Origin: Imperialibacter roseus
GTDB taxonomy: Bacteria > Bacteroidota > Bacteroidia > Cytophagales > Cyclobacteriaceae
NCBI RefSeq assembly: GCF_032999765.1
Contig: NZ_CP136051.1
Coordinates: forward strand, 4,316,417-4,380,416
Length of the DNA: 64,000 bases
Direction: 5' to 3'
Shown here in pieces: positions 42,053-51,859 of the stretch. Position 1 is the first letter of the stretch, and every line of letters begins with the position of its first letter. The notes under the pieces are model-generated. The model worked only from the letters and a program-made list of their open reading frames with translations. It had not been told where the DNA came from and did not search any database. A program made the position numbers and the translations under genes.

Positions 42053-43450
42053 ATGGATGTACGAGTTAAGTTTTTAGGAGGTGCGGGGTCGGTTACCGGT
42101 TCGAAATACCTATTGGAAATCGATGATTTTAAGCTTTTGGTTGATTGCGGCCTGTTTCAGGGCATGAAGGAATTGAGGCTTCGCAACTGGGAGCCCTTTC
42201 CGGTTGATCCTGCAAGCATTGATGCCGTAGTCATTACTCATGCACACATCGATCACTCAGGATATTTACCAAAGCTGGTAAAAGAAGGCTATGCGGGGCC
42301 CATTTATTGCACACACGCCACGGCAAGGCTCATGGAAATTATGCTGCGGGACTCGGGCAAGCTGCAGGAAGAAGAAGCCGCTTATGCCAGAAAAAAAGGA
42401 TATTCCCGTCACGAAAACCCTCTCCCGCTTTACACGCTGGAAGAAGCAGAGCATTCCTTTAGCCAATTTGTCAGCCTCGACTTCGATGACACATTTGAGG
42501 TCAGTCCAAATATCAGCCTAAAGTACCTGTATGCGGGGCATATTCTTGGTGCTGCCCACGCTGAGCTTGAGATAAAAGGTGAGCAGCAAACTAAAAAACT
42601 GCTGTTCAGTGGAGACATCGGCCGATATGAGAACCGGCTGTTGTACGACCCCGCCAACATTGAGAATGCTGATATTCTCTGGGTAGAATCGACGTACGGT
42701 AACAAGGCCAGCCCTGAGACTGATCATAAGGTGGCGCTCAAAAAGACTATTCTGGAAACATTTGATGCCAACGGATGCGTACTGATCCCTGCCTTCTCTG
42801 TCGGGCGCACCCAGGACATCCTGCTGCTGCTCGCTCAGCTTTTTCAGGAGAATGCCATTCCTGACTGCCCTGTTTACATTGACAGCCCCATGGCCATTTC
42901 AGTCACGGGCCTCTACAGGGAGTTTCACAAACTCCACCGCCTCGACGATGAAATGATATCAAAAGCGCCAGTATTTGATCACCCCAATTTCAAATACGTA
43001 CGGACACAGGACAGCTCCGAAAATATCAACACCGTGAAAAGAAACGCCATCATCATTTCGGCCAGCGGCATGTGCACTGGCGGCCGGGTGTTGCACCATT
43101 TGTTTCATCGTCTTCCGAGAATGAACGATACGGTCATCATTGTTGGCTACCAGGCCGAAGGTACCCGGGGAAGGCGCATTTTGGACAAGGAGCCGCAGAT
43201 CAAAATATTCGGAGAAATGGTAGACTTGAGGTGTAGGGTAGAATACATCCAGGGATTCTCTGCACATGCCGACCGGAACGAGTTGATACGTTGGCTGAAA
43301 AACTTTAAAGAAAGCCCCAAATACACTTTTATCGTGCATGGAGAGAAAGAGGGAGCTGAAGCGCTGGCGATAACCACCAGCGCTGAAATGCATTTTAACA
43401 CTTATATTCCCCATTACATGGAATCGTTTGATCTTTTCCAGGGCATATGA
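42053..43450 (+). CDS. beta-CASP metallo-beta-lactamase RNA nuclease
   Basis: 465 aa. MBL core with THAHIDHSGYLPKL (HxHxDH), HILGAAH, SGDIGRYENRL (Asp bridging zinc) and beta-CASP cap (YIDSPMAISVTGLYREF; ASGMCTGGRVLHHLFHRL; GFSAHADRNELIRW; VHGEKEGAEAL). This is the CPSF73/YsiF-like type lacking KH domains, found in many bacteria. It cuts RNA; targets unknown. It overlaps the small lipoprotein gene that follows by four bases (ATGA). Confidence 0.93.
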   Translation: MDVRVKFLGGAGSVTGSKYLLEIDDFKLLVDCGLFQGMKELRLRNWEPFPVDPASIDAVVITHAHIDHSGYLPKLVKEGYAGPIYCTHATARLMEIMLRDSGKLQEEEAAYARKKGYSRHENPLPLYTLEEAEHSFSQFVSLDFDDTFEVSPNISLKYLYAGHILGAAHAELEIKGEQQTKKLLFSGDIGRYENRLLYDPANIENADILWVESTYGNKASPETDHKVALKKTILETFDANGCVLIPAFSVGRTQDILLLLAQLFQENAIPDCPVYIDSPMAISVTGLYREFHKLHRLDDEMISKAPVFDHPNFKYVRTQDSSENINTVKRNAIIISASGMCTGGRVLHHLFHRLPRMNDTVIIVGYQAEGTRGRRILDKEPQIKIFGEMVDLRCRVEYIQGFSAHADRNELIRWLKNFKESPKYTFIVHGEKEGAEALAITTSAEMHFNTYIPHYMESFDLFQGI

Positions 43451-43899
43451 AGTCGCTGTTGATCATCGGCTTTCTGCTGGCTGCTGTCGGTTGTAAATCT
43501 TCGTTATCAACCACGAGCGAGAAACAGGGAGTGACCGGCGCAGTTTATTGGATGGAGGGGGATTTTATGCCTCGAATTGGTGAAAAACCCGGAGGAAGTC
43601 GTCAACCTATCGTAAGAGAAATTTTGTTCTACGCACCCATCAATGCCTCTGATCTTGCAGGAGACCACGGCCCTTTGTATGAAAGTTTACCAGGTGAGCC
43701 CATCGCTCAGACCGGTAGCGGCGAAAACGGTAGATTCAGGATTTCCCTTCCTGTTGGCACCTATTCAGTCTTCACCAAAGAACCTGATGGGTTCTTTGCC
43801 AACCGCTTCGATAGTAATGGAATAATTAACCCTGTTGAAGTAAAAGCCGGTGCTTTTTCCGAAATTGTTATCGAAATCAACTACAAGGCCGTTTTTTAA
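43447..43899 (+). CDS. small lipoprotein with carboxypeptidase-regulatory-like fold
   Basis: 150 aa. Lipobox AAVGC gives a lipid-anchored Cys16. The middle resembles a Cna-B/CarboxypepD_reg type beta-sandwich: VTGAVYWMEGDFMP, IAQTGSGENGRFRISLPVGTYSVFTKE, with the G-x-F-x-I-x-L-P-x-G-x-Y pattern typical of such folds. Translation-coupled to the nuclease gene, though that is a cytoplasmic enzyme; the coupling may be only positional. Function unknown. Confidence 0.75.
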   Translation: MKSLLIIGFLLAAVGCKSSLSTTSEKQGVTGAVYWMEGDFMPRIGEKPGGSRQPIVREILFYAPINASDLAGDHGPLYESLPGEPIAQTGSGENGRFRISLPVGTYSVFTKEPDGFFANRFDSNGIINPVEVKAGAFSEIVIEINYKAVF

Positions 43900-44010
43900 C
43901 CACTTTGGCAGCGACCTTATTGTTCGCTTGAAACATTTTTCAAATATTTTATCACCCCCATGCAACCTCCGGCCCCGGCAGGTGCATCTACCTGTTGAGC
44001 GACCTAATCA

Positions 44011-44595
44011 ATGAGGCTGATACTACAAGAATCGAAAACCGAAGAAGCGCTAATCAAGGGATGTCAAAAAGGCAATTCCCGTGATCAGCAGACGCTTTTC
44101 GAAAAACATTCGGCCAAAATGATGGGAGTTTGCTACAGGTATGTGAAAGACTCCGACGAAGCGGAAGATGTAATGATCAGTGCCTTTGCCAAGGTATTTG
44201 AAAAGCTTGACAGCTTTCGGTTTGAAGGGAGTTTTGAAGGGTGGCTAAGGCGGATCATGGTCAACGAAAGTTTGATGTACCTCCGCCGCAACAAGTCGAT
44301 GTATGTAGAGGTGGAAATAGAAAAAGCCGACAGGGAACCGGACTTTTCCCAGCTAAGTGACCAGCTGGAGGCCGACGACCTGACGGCAATGATTCAGGAG
44401 CTTCCGGTGGGGTACAGGACAGTTTTTAACCTCTATGCCATTGAAGGGTTTAGCCACCAGGAAATTGCTGAGATGATGGAGATAAGCGAAGGCACGTCAA
44501 AATCTCAGTTGAGCAGAGCAAGGGCACTTTTGCAAAAGCAATTGTTCGAACAGGAAAAAAAAATGAATGACAAAACAGGAAGCCATGAGCAATAA
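44011..44595 (+). CDS. ECF-type sigma-70 factor
   Basis: 194 aa. Region 2 (MMGVCYRYVKDSDEAEDVMISAFAKVFEKLDSFRFEGSFEGWLRRIMVNESLMYLRR) and region 4 (LPVGYRTVFNLYAIEGFSHQEIAEMMEISEGTSKSQLSRARALL) are complete. Bacteroidota-type ECF. It overlaps the next gene, an anti-sigma-like protein, and that one is followed by a beta-barrel gene; the three form one operon responding to an envelope signal. Confidence 0.95.
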   Translation: MRLILQESKTEEALIKGCQKGNSRDQQTLFEKHSAKMMGVCYRYVKDSDEAEDVMISAFAKVFEKLDSFRFEGSFEGWLRRIMVNESLMYLRRNKSMYVEVEIEKADREPDFSQLSDQLEADDLTAMIQELPVGYRTVFNLYAIEGFSHQEIAEMMEISEGTSKSQLSRARALLQKQLFEQEKKMNDKTGSHEQ

Positions 44596-45439
44596 GAAAA
44601 TAGATCACTTATTTCGGACAAAGCTGGAAGCACATCCGGTAAGCCCAAGTCCCGAAGCATGGGCCAAGCTGCAAGGGAAAATGAACCCTGGCAGCCGAAA
44701 AAAAGGAGCGTTTTGGATGTCGGTAGCGGCTGCGGTCTCAATGATCCTTGTCGCTGGGTGGTTCATTTACAGGCAATCGACAGGTGAGCTCAATAGCCCC
44801 AATACCCTGGCAGGTATTGATAACACAGAAAAAGTGACCACCCCGGAAAACACGAATCCGGCATTAGCCGACGATCAAACGCCCGATAATATGATAGCAG
44901 AAACGCAAGTTGGCTCAGAGGAGACTACGGAAGTGGCCGCTGCTAACGAAGGACTGACGACGGAGAGTAAAGCCCATGCGCCTGCGAAAAAAATAAACAG
45001 ACCCGTGCAACCTGCTACCACACAAGTGGCATCTACCACTCAAAAGGAAGAAATAAAAACGGAGGCACTCATAGCGCTGGAAGATGTAAACAAAGTGACC
45101 GAAGTGACCGAAGACATCACTGTTCCTGAAACACTTGAGATAGAAAAGATTGAAAAGAGCCTGATGGCCAATGCTCAGGCACCCCTGGAGCCGATGGAGG
45201 TAAAGATCACCTTCAAGGCCGATGAGGACGAAGATAGATTTCTTGAGCCAGTACGTGAACTGATGGCTTCCGATGACGGAAAGGAAAAGAAGAATGGATT
45301 TAACAAGCTCCTGGCTTCCGCCCGAACATTCAGCAACAGAGACATTCTGGCTGAGCTCCGGGAAACCAAAGACGGGCTTTTAAGTGGAAGTTTGAAAATT
45401 GGAATTACAAAAAACGAAAAGGTCAATAACTCAAAATAA
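44585..45439 (+). CDS. anti-sigma-like membrane protein
   Basis: 284 aa from ATG 44585 (ATG 44567 is six codons earlier); overlaps the sigma gene by 11 bases. A short cytoplasmic head with VSPSPEAWAKLQGKM (typical for Bacteroidota anti-sigma-like proteins in ECF operons), one TM helix (MSVAAAVSMILVAGWFIY), and a long periplasmic, acidic, low-complexity region rich in Glu, Thr and Ala, ending in a small helical domain. No Zn-binding HxxxCxxC motif is seen. Sigma binding is inferred from position and the head motif. Confidence 0.78.
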   Translation: MSNKKIDHLFRTKLEAHPVSPSPEAWAKLQGKMNPGSRKKGAFWMSVAAAVSMILVAGWFIYRQSTGELNSPNTLAGIDNTEKVTTPENTNPALADDQTPDNMIAETQVGSEETTEVAAANEGLTTESKAHAPAKKINRPVQPATTQVASTTQKEEIKTEALIALEDVNKVTEVTEDITVPETLEIEKIEKSLMANAQAPLEPMEVKITFKADEDEDRFLEPVRELMASDDGKEKKNGFNKLLASARTFSNRDILAELRETKDGLLSGSLKIGITKNEKVNNSK

Positions 45440-45445
45440 ACAATT

Positions 45446-46546
45446 ATGAAAAAATTATCATTATCTCTACTGGCTGTGCTGATAGCCATTGGCTTGTCAG
45501 GCACTTCAGCAAAAGCTAACTCGGAAGGCATGGACACCATCCTGATCGAGCTGGGGCAAAATAGCAAGATCATCCTTGTGGTGAAGGATCAGAAAGACCT
45601 GGAAACCATCAAGAACTACGACATCAATAAGATGCTGAAAGATTTGAAACTGTCGATCGATTCTTCATCAAGCGAAGTGAATTATTTGCAGATCACTGAT
45701 GAGTCGGGCACCAGGTACTTGCAAGACACTACCATTGTGTGGAGCAACAACGAATACCCCAGACACAAAGCTGAAATCAACATCGGTAACAAAAAGCTGG
45801 AAGTGGCGGCTGACGACTGGGACGACATCGAAGACGAATTCGACAATGATGACCTCGAAGTGAAAAAGTACGAATATGTAGAGGATCGTCGGTACAGAAC
45901 CAAGCATTCGTTCAATGTTGAGCTCGGCATGAGCAACTGGCTGGAGGATGGCAAATTCCCCAACGACAACAACCAGCAATATGCTGTGCGCCCCTGGGGT
46001 TCGTGGTTCGTAGGATTGTCGAGCATCAACAAGTCGCAGGTAGGTGGGCCGTTGTTTGTGGAGTGGGGCTTCTCGCTCAACTGGTACAACTGGAAGTTTG
46101 ATGATGACAGAACCACACTTGACAAAACACCTGAAGGGCTAAGCTTTGGAACAATAGACCCGAATCTTAACCCGGTGAAAAGTAAACTCTCGGCTACCTA
46201 CCTCAACGCCAGCTTCGTTCCATTGCTCGATTTTGCCAAGGGAACCAGAAAAGTAAAAAGCTTCGAAAGGGGGAGTTTGAAATATACTTCTTATAAGAAA
46301 AGAGGCATCAGGATTGGCGCCGGTGTGTATGGTGGCTACCGACTAGGCAGCAGCACCAAGGTGAAAACTGAAAGCAGCAAAGACAAAGAAAGAGGCAGCT
46401 ATTACATGAACAACTTCCGATATGGTGTAAGAGCACAGTTTGGCTACAAGGGCCTCGACTTCTTTGCCAACTACGACCTCAACGATGTGTTTGTGAGCGG
46501 AAAAGGGCCATCTTTGAACGCTATCAGCTTCGGCATCATCTTATAA
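45446..46546 (+). CDS. outer-membrane beta-barrel protein of an ECF operon
   Basis: 366 aa. Signal peptide MKKLSLSLLAVLIAIGLSGTSAKA. Residues about 25-130 are a soluble, very acidic segment (DDWDDIEDEFDNDDLEV), and about 145-366 amphipathic beta strands, ending GISFGIIL-like as expected for a barrel. Six bases after the anti-sigma gene. The operon order sigma-anti-sigma-barrel occurs often in this phylum; the barrel may be target or sensor. Confidence 0.8.
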   Translation: MKKLSLSLLAVLIAIGLSGTSAKANSEGMDTILIELGQNSKIILVVKDQKDLETIKNYDINKMLKDLKLSIDSSSSEVNYLQITDESGTRYLQDTTIVWSNNEYPRHKAEINIGNKKLEVAADDWDDIEDEFDNDDLEVKKYEYVEDRRYRTKHSFNVELGMSNWLEDGKFPNDNNQQYAVRPWGSWFVGLSSINKSQVGGPLFVEWGFSLNWYNWKFDDDRTTLDKTPEGLSFGTIDPNLNPVKSKLSATYLNASFVPLLDFAKGTRKVKSFERGSLKYTSYKKRGIRIGAGVYGGYRLGSSTKVKTESSKDKERGSYYMNNFRYGVRAQFGYKGLDFFANYDLNDVFVSGKGPSLNAISFGIIL

Positions 46547-46573
46547 CTCATTGCCCAATTAATTTCAAGTCCG

Positions 46574-46604
46574 AAGAGGCTGACTCACTTTTGAGCAGCC
46601 TCTT
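46574..46604 (+). terminator. terminator of the ECF operon
   Basis: Stem AAGAGGCTG / CAGCCTCTT extended inward by CTCA / TGAG with one bulged A, 4-base loop, then a T run. Confidence 0.85.
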
Positions 46605-46660
46605 TTTCTGTTGTTTAAAAATTCAAAGCTATTCTAGCAGCCTTGCCTTAACTTAGCGCC

Positions 46661-47209
46661 ATGGATGCACACTCAAACCCATGGACAAAGATCTCGACCA
46701 AGAAAATTTATGACAACCCCTGGATCGAACTGGAAGAATTTCAGGTGCTAACACCGTCGGGAACGCCCGGAATTTATGGCAAAGTTCATTTTAAAAATAA
46801 GGCAATAGGCATCATACCTATTGATGGAGAGATGAACACCTGGCTGGTAGGTCAGTACCGCTTTCCCCTTGATGAATATTCATGGGAGATTCCTATGGGA
46901 GGCGGGCCGCTGGAGATCGATATTCTTGACTCTGCCAAAAGGGAGCTTAAAGAAGAAACCGGGCTTTCCGCCCGCAAGTGGACCAATATACTTCGCATCC
47001 ATACGTCCAACTCAGTCACCGACGAAGAAGGGTTTATATTTCTGGCCGAAGACCTTGCTGAGGGTAAAACCGAGTTCGAGGAAACAGAACAGCTGATCAT
47101 CCGTAAACTACCATTTGGTGAAGTATTGGAAATGGCGATGAGGGGCGAAATAACTGATAGCCTGAGTCTTGCCGGCATCTTCAAGACGGCCCGCTTAATG
47201 AATTTGTAA
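46661..47209 (+). CDS. Nudix hydrolase, ADP-ribose pyrophosphatase type
   Basis: 182 aa. The Nudix helix is SAKRELKEETGLSA (REUxEExGU) preceded by PMGGGPLEIDILD; the conserved Glu before it is at an offset of one compared with the strict Gx5Ex7REUxEExGU pattern. Flanking strands (WLVGQYRFPLDEYSWEIPMGGG) match ADP-ribose/nucleoside-diphosphate-sugar enzymes. Cytoplasmic. 22 bases before the MATE gene. Confidence 0.92.
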   Translation: MDAHSNPWTKISTKKIYDNPWIELEEFQVLTPSGTPGIYGKVHFKNKAIGIIPIDGEMNTWLVGQYRFPLDEYSWEIPMGGGPLEIDILDSAKRELKEETGLSARKWTNILRIHTSNSVTDEEGFIFLAEDLAEGKTEFEETEQLIIRKLPFGEVLEMAMRGEITDSLSLAGIFKTARLMNL

Positions 47210-47231
47210 TTTTTTTGACTATAGCGCTTTC

Positions 47232-48641
47232 ATGGCAAACCCTTATCCCTGGTCGTACTACCTTCGAAACAATATCAAGCTGGCTTACCCGGTTATGCTG
47301 AGTCAGCTTGGGCACATTTCCGTGAGCGTGGCCGACAGTGTAATGGTAGGTCAAATAGGCGCCTTGCCACTGGCAGCTGCTTCTCTCGGCAACAGCCTTT
47401 TTGCGGTCTTTATGCTTTTTGGCATAGGTGTTTCTTATGGGATCACACCACTAGTGGCCTCGGCCTACGGCGAGCAAAATGCCGGCAAATTACTAGACCT
47501 GCTGCGGCATGGCGTAGTCAGCAACTTTCTCATGGGGTTATTTCTTTTCGGCCTGATCGTAGGCGTTTCTCCGATTTTATATCACCTGGATCAGGAGGCC
47601 GATGTTGTCGAAAACGCCATACCCTACCTGGGGATCATCGGGTTTTCCATCGTTCCCCTGATGGTGTTTCAGGCTTTTCGGCAGTTTACTGAAGGGCTCC
47701 ACCTCACCAGACAGGCGATGACCATCTCTATCATCGGAAACCTCTTCAATATCTTTCTTAACTACCTGCTGATCTACGGCAAATGGGGCTTTCCGGCACT
47801 CGGACTGAACGGAGCTGCCATTGCCACGCTGGTAGACAGGGTATTGATGGCCATTGCCATGGGCTACTTTGTCTTTCGCTATCAAAAATTAAGGCCCTAC
47901 ACCATCGGCTTCCATCTAAAAAATCTCTCGAAGGCCATTTTCAAAAAACTATTGGCGCTTGGCATCCCTTCGGGTATGCAGTTCATATTTGAAGTGGGTG
48001 CCTTTGCAGCAGCAGCCATCATGATTGGGTGGCTGGGTGCCAATGCGCTGGCTGCCCATCAAATTGCCCTCAACCTCGCAGGCGTCAGCTATATGGCTGC
48101 TACCGGCATTGCAGCTGCTGCCAGCATAAGAGTAGGCTTTTACCTGGGCCAAAACGACTACGTGAACATGAGAATGGCCGGCATGGCAAGCTTTATTATG
48201 GCCATGATTTTCATGACTGTTTGCGGGATCACCTTTGTGCTTGGGCGTAACTTTTTTCCTTCGCTATACATCGACGATGCCGAAGTCATTTCGCTGGCTG
48301 CGGGCATGCTGGTGGTAGCCGCCTTCTTTCAAATCTCCGACGGTGTGCAAGTAGTTGGGTTGGGGGTGCTAAGAGGACTGTCCGATGTAAAAGTGCCGAC
48401 TTTGGTGACTTTGGTAGCCTACTGGGTAATCGCCTTGCCAACCGGCTATGTGCTCGGCTTTGTCTTTGATCTGGGCACAATCGGGGTCTGGATTGGGCTT
48501 CTATTTGGCCTGTCGATATCAGCCGTTGCCAACTTTACTAGGTTCAAAGGTCTCAGCAAACGGCTACGCACGCAGGCTCAAGAGAAGGCTGCAATTGTAG
48601 ATGATAACAGCCAGGAAGCAGTCGCCAAACCCGTCGCCTGA
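47232..48641 (+). CDS. MATE-family efflux transporter
   Basis: 469 aa, 12 TM helices, two MatE halves: the first opens AYPVMLSQLGHISVSVADSVMVGQIG and the second ALGIPSGMQFIFEVGAFAAAAIMIGWLGANALAAHQIAL. Exports cationic drugs or metabolites with Na+ or H+. NorM-like. The last 30 residues are a charged, soluble tail. Co-directional with Nudix. Confidence 0.95.
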   Translation: MANPYPWSYYLRNNIKLAYPVMLSQLGHISVSVADSVMVGQIGALPLAAASLGNSLFAVFMLFGIGVSYGITPLVASAYGEQNAGKLLDLLRHGVVSNFLMGLFLFGLIVGVSPILYHLDQEADVVENAIPYLGIIGFSIVPLMVFQAFRQFTEGLHLTRQAMTISIIGNLFNIFLNYLLIYGKWGFPALGLNGAAIATLVDRVLMAIAMGYFVFRYQKLRPYTIGFHLKNLSKAIFKKLLALGIPSGMQFIFEVGAFAAAAIMIGWLGANALAAHQIALNLAGVSYMAATGIAAAASIRVGFYLGQNDYVNMRMAGMASFIMAMIFMTVCGITFVLGRNFFPSLYIDDAEVISLAAGMLVVAAFFQISDGVQVVGLGVLRGLSDVKVPTLVTLVAYWVIALPTGYVLGFVFDLGTIGVWIGLLFGLSISAVANFTRFKGLSKRLRTQAQEKAAIVDDNSQEAVAKPVA

Positions 48642-48650
48642 AAAAAAAGA

Positions 48651-49373
48651 TTATTTTCTTGAGTAGCCGGAACGATGGTATCTCCAACTCATTCCCAACT
48701 GGAAATTGAAAACACTAGTCCGGTCATTCACTTCCGCCACATTGGAGCCAAGCACTACCTCAGGAAAGTCGTCAATTTCAAAAGGGAAATAGGCATTCAC
48801 TCTAAAAAAGGGTGATACGCCAAAGTTTTTGTTAAAGTAAACATCGTACCCAACGCCAGCTCCAAAAAAAGGCACCATTTTACTTGGCTTGTAGGGCTCT
48901 CCGTCAAGACCGTTCTTAAGCTCCAGGTCTTGATAGACACGGGGCAGCATATATGAAACGCCCGGGCCGGCCATCATATAAAAGTCATGAGCAAAACCCT
49001 TCTGTACTCTTTTTCCCAACTCAAACACATAGACCTCGGCCGACACTTCCAGCGTGATGAAATGCATGAGCAAATCAATTTCATAAAGCTTATTGTCCGT
49101 CACGCTTCTTACCCGCTTATAAACCAGCTCAGGCGTGATGAAAATATGATTGCCGATTTCATAGTCAAATTCAAATCCAGCAAAGAATCCATTTTGCAAC
49201 AATGGCTGATTATTGTCAAACTGTGGATGAGCAAGATTGTAGTGCCTCACCACCTCATTCCAGCCAATTCCATTCATATAGTTGTACCCGCCAAGAAAAC
49301 CAATACCAACCTCAGATTGAGCGAAGGAGGCCCCGGGGGCTATCAACATTATTAAAACTAAGATTCTCTTCAT
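48651..49373 (-). CDS. outer-membrane beta-barrel protein
   Basis: 240 aa with a signal peptide (MKRILVLIMLIAPGASFAQ). The rest alternates hydrophobic and polar residues (GIGFLGGYNYMNGIG, NGFFAGFEFDYEIGNHIFITPELVY, FFGAGVGYDVYFNKNFGVSPFFRVNAYF), as in small OmpW/OprF-like barrels, and ends near FNFQLGMSWRY. Overlaps the amine-oxidase gene by four bases, so the two are translated together. Confidence 0.82.
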   Translation of the reverse strand: MKRILVLIMLIAPGASFAQSEVGIGFLGGYNYMNGIGWNEVVRHYNLAHPQFDNNQPLLQNGFFAGFEFDYEIGNHIFITPELVYKRVRSVTDNKLYEIDLLMHFITLEVSAEVYVFELGKRVQKGFAHDFYMMAGPGVSYMLPRVYQDLELKNGLDGEPYKPSKMVPFFGAGVGYDVYFNKNFGVSPFFRVNAYFPFEIDDFPEVVLGSNVAEVNDRTSVFNFQLGMSWRYHRSGYSRK

Positions 49374-50773
49374 GAGATACTTTTTAGTATTTCGTATGCA
49401 GCACGGTAGCCCGTTTCCATAGCACCATGCACAGTCCCGAAGTGGCCCTCGTTGTGGGTAGCCTCGCCTGCAAAATATATTTTGTTATCAATGGCACTAG
49501 CCAAAATTTCCCTCGCTCCCTCGCTCCCGACTTTGGGGTAAGAATAGGCTCCCTTTGTAAACGTGTCCTTTGACCAGTCCATCACATAGCTCTGAGTTAA
49601 GAACTTAGTTGCCTGCCCATTAAACATCTCATCAAGATCTCTTAGTGCGTAGGCTACCGCATCGTTGCCCAATTCACTTAACGTAGCGCCCGCTGAGCCA
49701 TTGGCTTCACCCACCAGCACGTTGTTGAAAAATATAAGATCATCGTCAAACTCAGACCTTTTCCCCCAACCCGGTGCTCTGTATTCAGGTATTATTCCAC
49801 CAGGATAAACTGTGCTTGTTTCATCACCCCAGAAATTTTGACCAAAGCGCATGAAAATCTTCACGCTTGCATCCATGCCAATACCGTCCATGGCGAGCAG
49901 TTTTTCCTCAGGCAAAGCTGGGCTAAATGATATCCTCCCTTCTTTGAGAATCGGTAATGGAACGGTGACGATGACCTTGTCTGCCTCATAAGTCTGATTC
50001 GCATCGTCAGTCAAAACCACCTTTCCGCTGCTGTAGTCTATGGACTTAATAGGTGTATTTTGTCTTATTTTAGAGCTAATAGGAGAGTATTGAATATCCA
50101 GCACCTCGCTAAATGATCTGCGTCGCAAAATGATCTTTTCATTTCCTGAGGTCCGCTTTGCCAGTGCTTCGTTGTAGCCAGCAACACTCAGCAAATCCAG
50201 GTCAGTGCCAAATTCATTAGCGATAAAAGAGTTCAACAGCGTGAGTGATTCATCAGACAGTGGCTCTTTGTCGAGATAGTCTGACAGTGAAATGTCAGGC
50301 CCGCTGTAAAGTGGAAGCTTTTCTATGACTTTGCTGGCAGCTCTGAACGATGTGTTCGAATTAGCTTCGCTCTCTTCAATGATCTTTCCCGTCAGTTGGT
50401 AGTAAGTTTTGCCTCTGTCCTGATAGTACTCAAAATTGGAAATGCGCACCGCATCATAAAAAACGGAATTCACTCCCCGCACGTGGTCGGCACCGAGCTC
50501 TAAAGGGTATCCGGTAAATTCATCAAGCGCCTTTATTCTACCCCCAACTCTGTTGGTAGCCTCCAACACCTGTACGTCAACACCATTTTTGTGCAGGATA
50601 TAAGCAGCATGTAAGCCGGCGGCTCCAGCTCCCACCACAATCACTTTTCCTCCAAAACTGAGGTTGGGAAACAAATCATCCTGCGTTTCACAGGACGACA
50701 GCACTGATGGCAGAACGTATCCCGCCGGTAAGCTCAGAAGTAGTTTCCTCAAAAAGGAACGCCGATTATTCAT
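49370..50773 (-). CDS. exported FAD-dependent amine oxidase
   Basis: 467 aa. N-terminus has NNRRSFLRK (twin Arg, Tat-like) followed by a hydrophobic stretch and lipobox LSSC, so it is likely a Tat-exported lipoprotein. FAD domain: KVIVVGAGAAGLHAAYILHKNG then EATNRVGGRI; substrate domain with GYPLELGADHVRG; C-terminal FAD motif IYFAGEATHNEGHFGTVHGAMETG. Flavin monoamine oxidase type; substrate (amine or polyamine) not known. Confidence 0.9.
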   Translation of the reverse strand: MNNRRSFLRKLLLSLPAGYVLPSVLSSCETQDDLFPNLSFGGKVIVVGAGAAGLHAAYILHKNGVDVQVLEATNRVGGRIKALDEFTGYPLELGADHVRGVNSVFYDAVRISNFEYYQDRGKTYYQLTGKIIEESEANSNTSFRAASKVIEKLPLYSGPDISLSDYLDKEPLSDESLTLLNSFIANEFGTDLDLLSVAGYNEALAKRTSGNEKIILRRRSFSEVLDIQYSPISSKIRQNTPIKSIDYSSGKVVLTDDANQTYEADKVIVTVPLPILKEGRISFSPALPEEKLLAMDGIGMDASVKIFMRFGQNFWGDETSTVYPGGIIPEYRAPGWGKRSEFDDDLIFFNNVLVGEANGSAGATLSELGNDAVAYALRDLDEMFNGQATKFLTQSYVMDWSKDTFTKGAYSYPKVGSEGAREILASAIDNKIYFAGEATHNEGHFGTVHGAMETGYRAAYEILKSIS

Positions 50774-50878
50774 TCAATAGAGAAGTCAGTATGCTGAAAA
50801 ACGATGAAAACTTAACCAAATTTAAGCAAAGGCCCAATATTTTACTATTCGAAGAAAAAAATGCACTTATAAAAGCTC

Positions 50879-51790
50879 TTATGCTGTTAGGAGTGCTGCT
50901 CCAAAAACACCGGCACTATCGCCCAATTTCGGCCTCAGAAACGGTGTTTCCAGCCGGGGATTGAACAGGTGTTTCTCAGCTTCCTTTACACCTTTCGAGT
51001 ACAAAAGGTCAATATTACCCACTCCTCCGCCTAACACAATTGCGTCGGGATCAACAATATTTACTATCACGGAAATGGCTTTTCCGAAGAATTCAACCAT
51101 TCTGTCCATCGTTTGGACAGCTGCCTTATCATCTCCCGTTTTAGCCCGCTCTACAATTTCAGGGAGCTTTCGTTTCTCACCAGACAAGCTCTCATAGTAT
51201 TTCTGAAGAGCTGGGCCAGACAAAACCTGCTCAACGCAACCAGTATGCCCGCAATAGCAGGGCCCTCCTGATGCATCAAGGAAGTTATGGCCCCATTCAC
51301 CGGCGATGCCATGGCGACCATTCGGTACTTTACCATACATCACCAGGCCTCCACCCACACCTGTGCCGAGAATGACACCAAAAACGACTTTCGCATCGGG
51401 CACCTTTTCGGGCACTGCACCCCACAAGGTTTCCGCAATGGCAAAGCAGTTGGCGTCGTTGGCCATGGCTACAGGAATTCCGAGCTGCTTTTCAATATCT
51501 TGCCGCAGGGGTTTTCCATTGAGGCAAGTGGTATTAGAGTTTTTCAATGTATTAGTAGTTGGATCCATGGCACCTGGCGTTCCAATACCAATACTTTCAG
51601 GGGTAAGGCCACTTTCCGTCTTGAGCAAATCAACCAATTTGCAAATTTGCCTAACGATATGATCGTATCCCTTGTCGGCCTCAGTAGGCAGTCTCAGTCT
51701 GGCAATGACGTCCGGCCTTTTATCTGAAGAGATGATGACGCCTTCTACCTTTGTGCCTCCCAGGTCAATACCCCAAAGTGGTCTGCTCAT
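50879..51790 (-). CDS. ROK-family sugar kinase
   Basis: 303 aa, glucokinase/N-acetylhexosamine kinase type. ATP-binding WGIDLGGTKVEG, substrate region EWGHNFLD with the conserved His, zinc motif CYCGHTGCVEQVLSG (CxCGxxGCxE), and VILGTGVGGG. Phosphorylates a hexose in the cytoplasm. Next to an exported oxidoreductase gene on the same strand, 69 bases away, suggesting use of a sugar from outside. Confidence 0.93.
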   Translation of the reverse strand: MSRPLWGIDLGGTKVEGVIISSDKRPDVIARLRLPTEADKGYDHIVRQICKLVDLLKTESGLTPESIGIGTPGAMDPTTNTLKNSNTTCLNGKPLRQDIEKQLGIPVAMANDANCFAIAETLWGAVPEKVPDAKVVFGVILGTGVGGGLVMYGKVPNGRHGIAGEWGHNFLDASGGPCYCGHTGCVEQVLSGPALQKYYESLSGEKRKLPEIVERAKTGDDKAAVQTMDRMVEFFGKAISVIVNIVDPDAIVLGGGVGNIDLLYSKGVKEAEKHLFNPRLETPFLRPKLGDSAGVFGAALLTA

Positions 51791-51859
51791 AACAAAAACT
51801 TTTGCCGAATATAGCCCAATAAATTGCTGTATTGCAAAGAGCGCACATTAAAATCCCGT

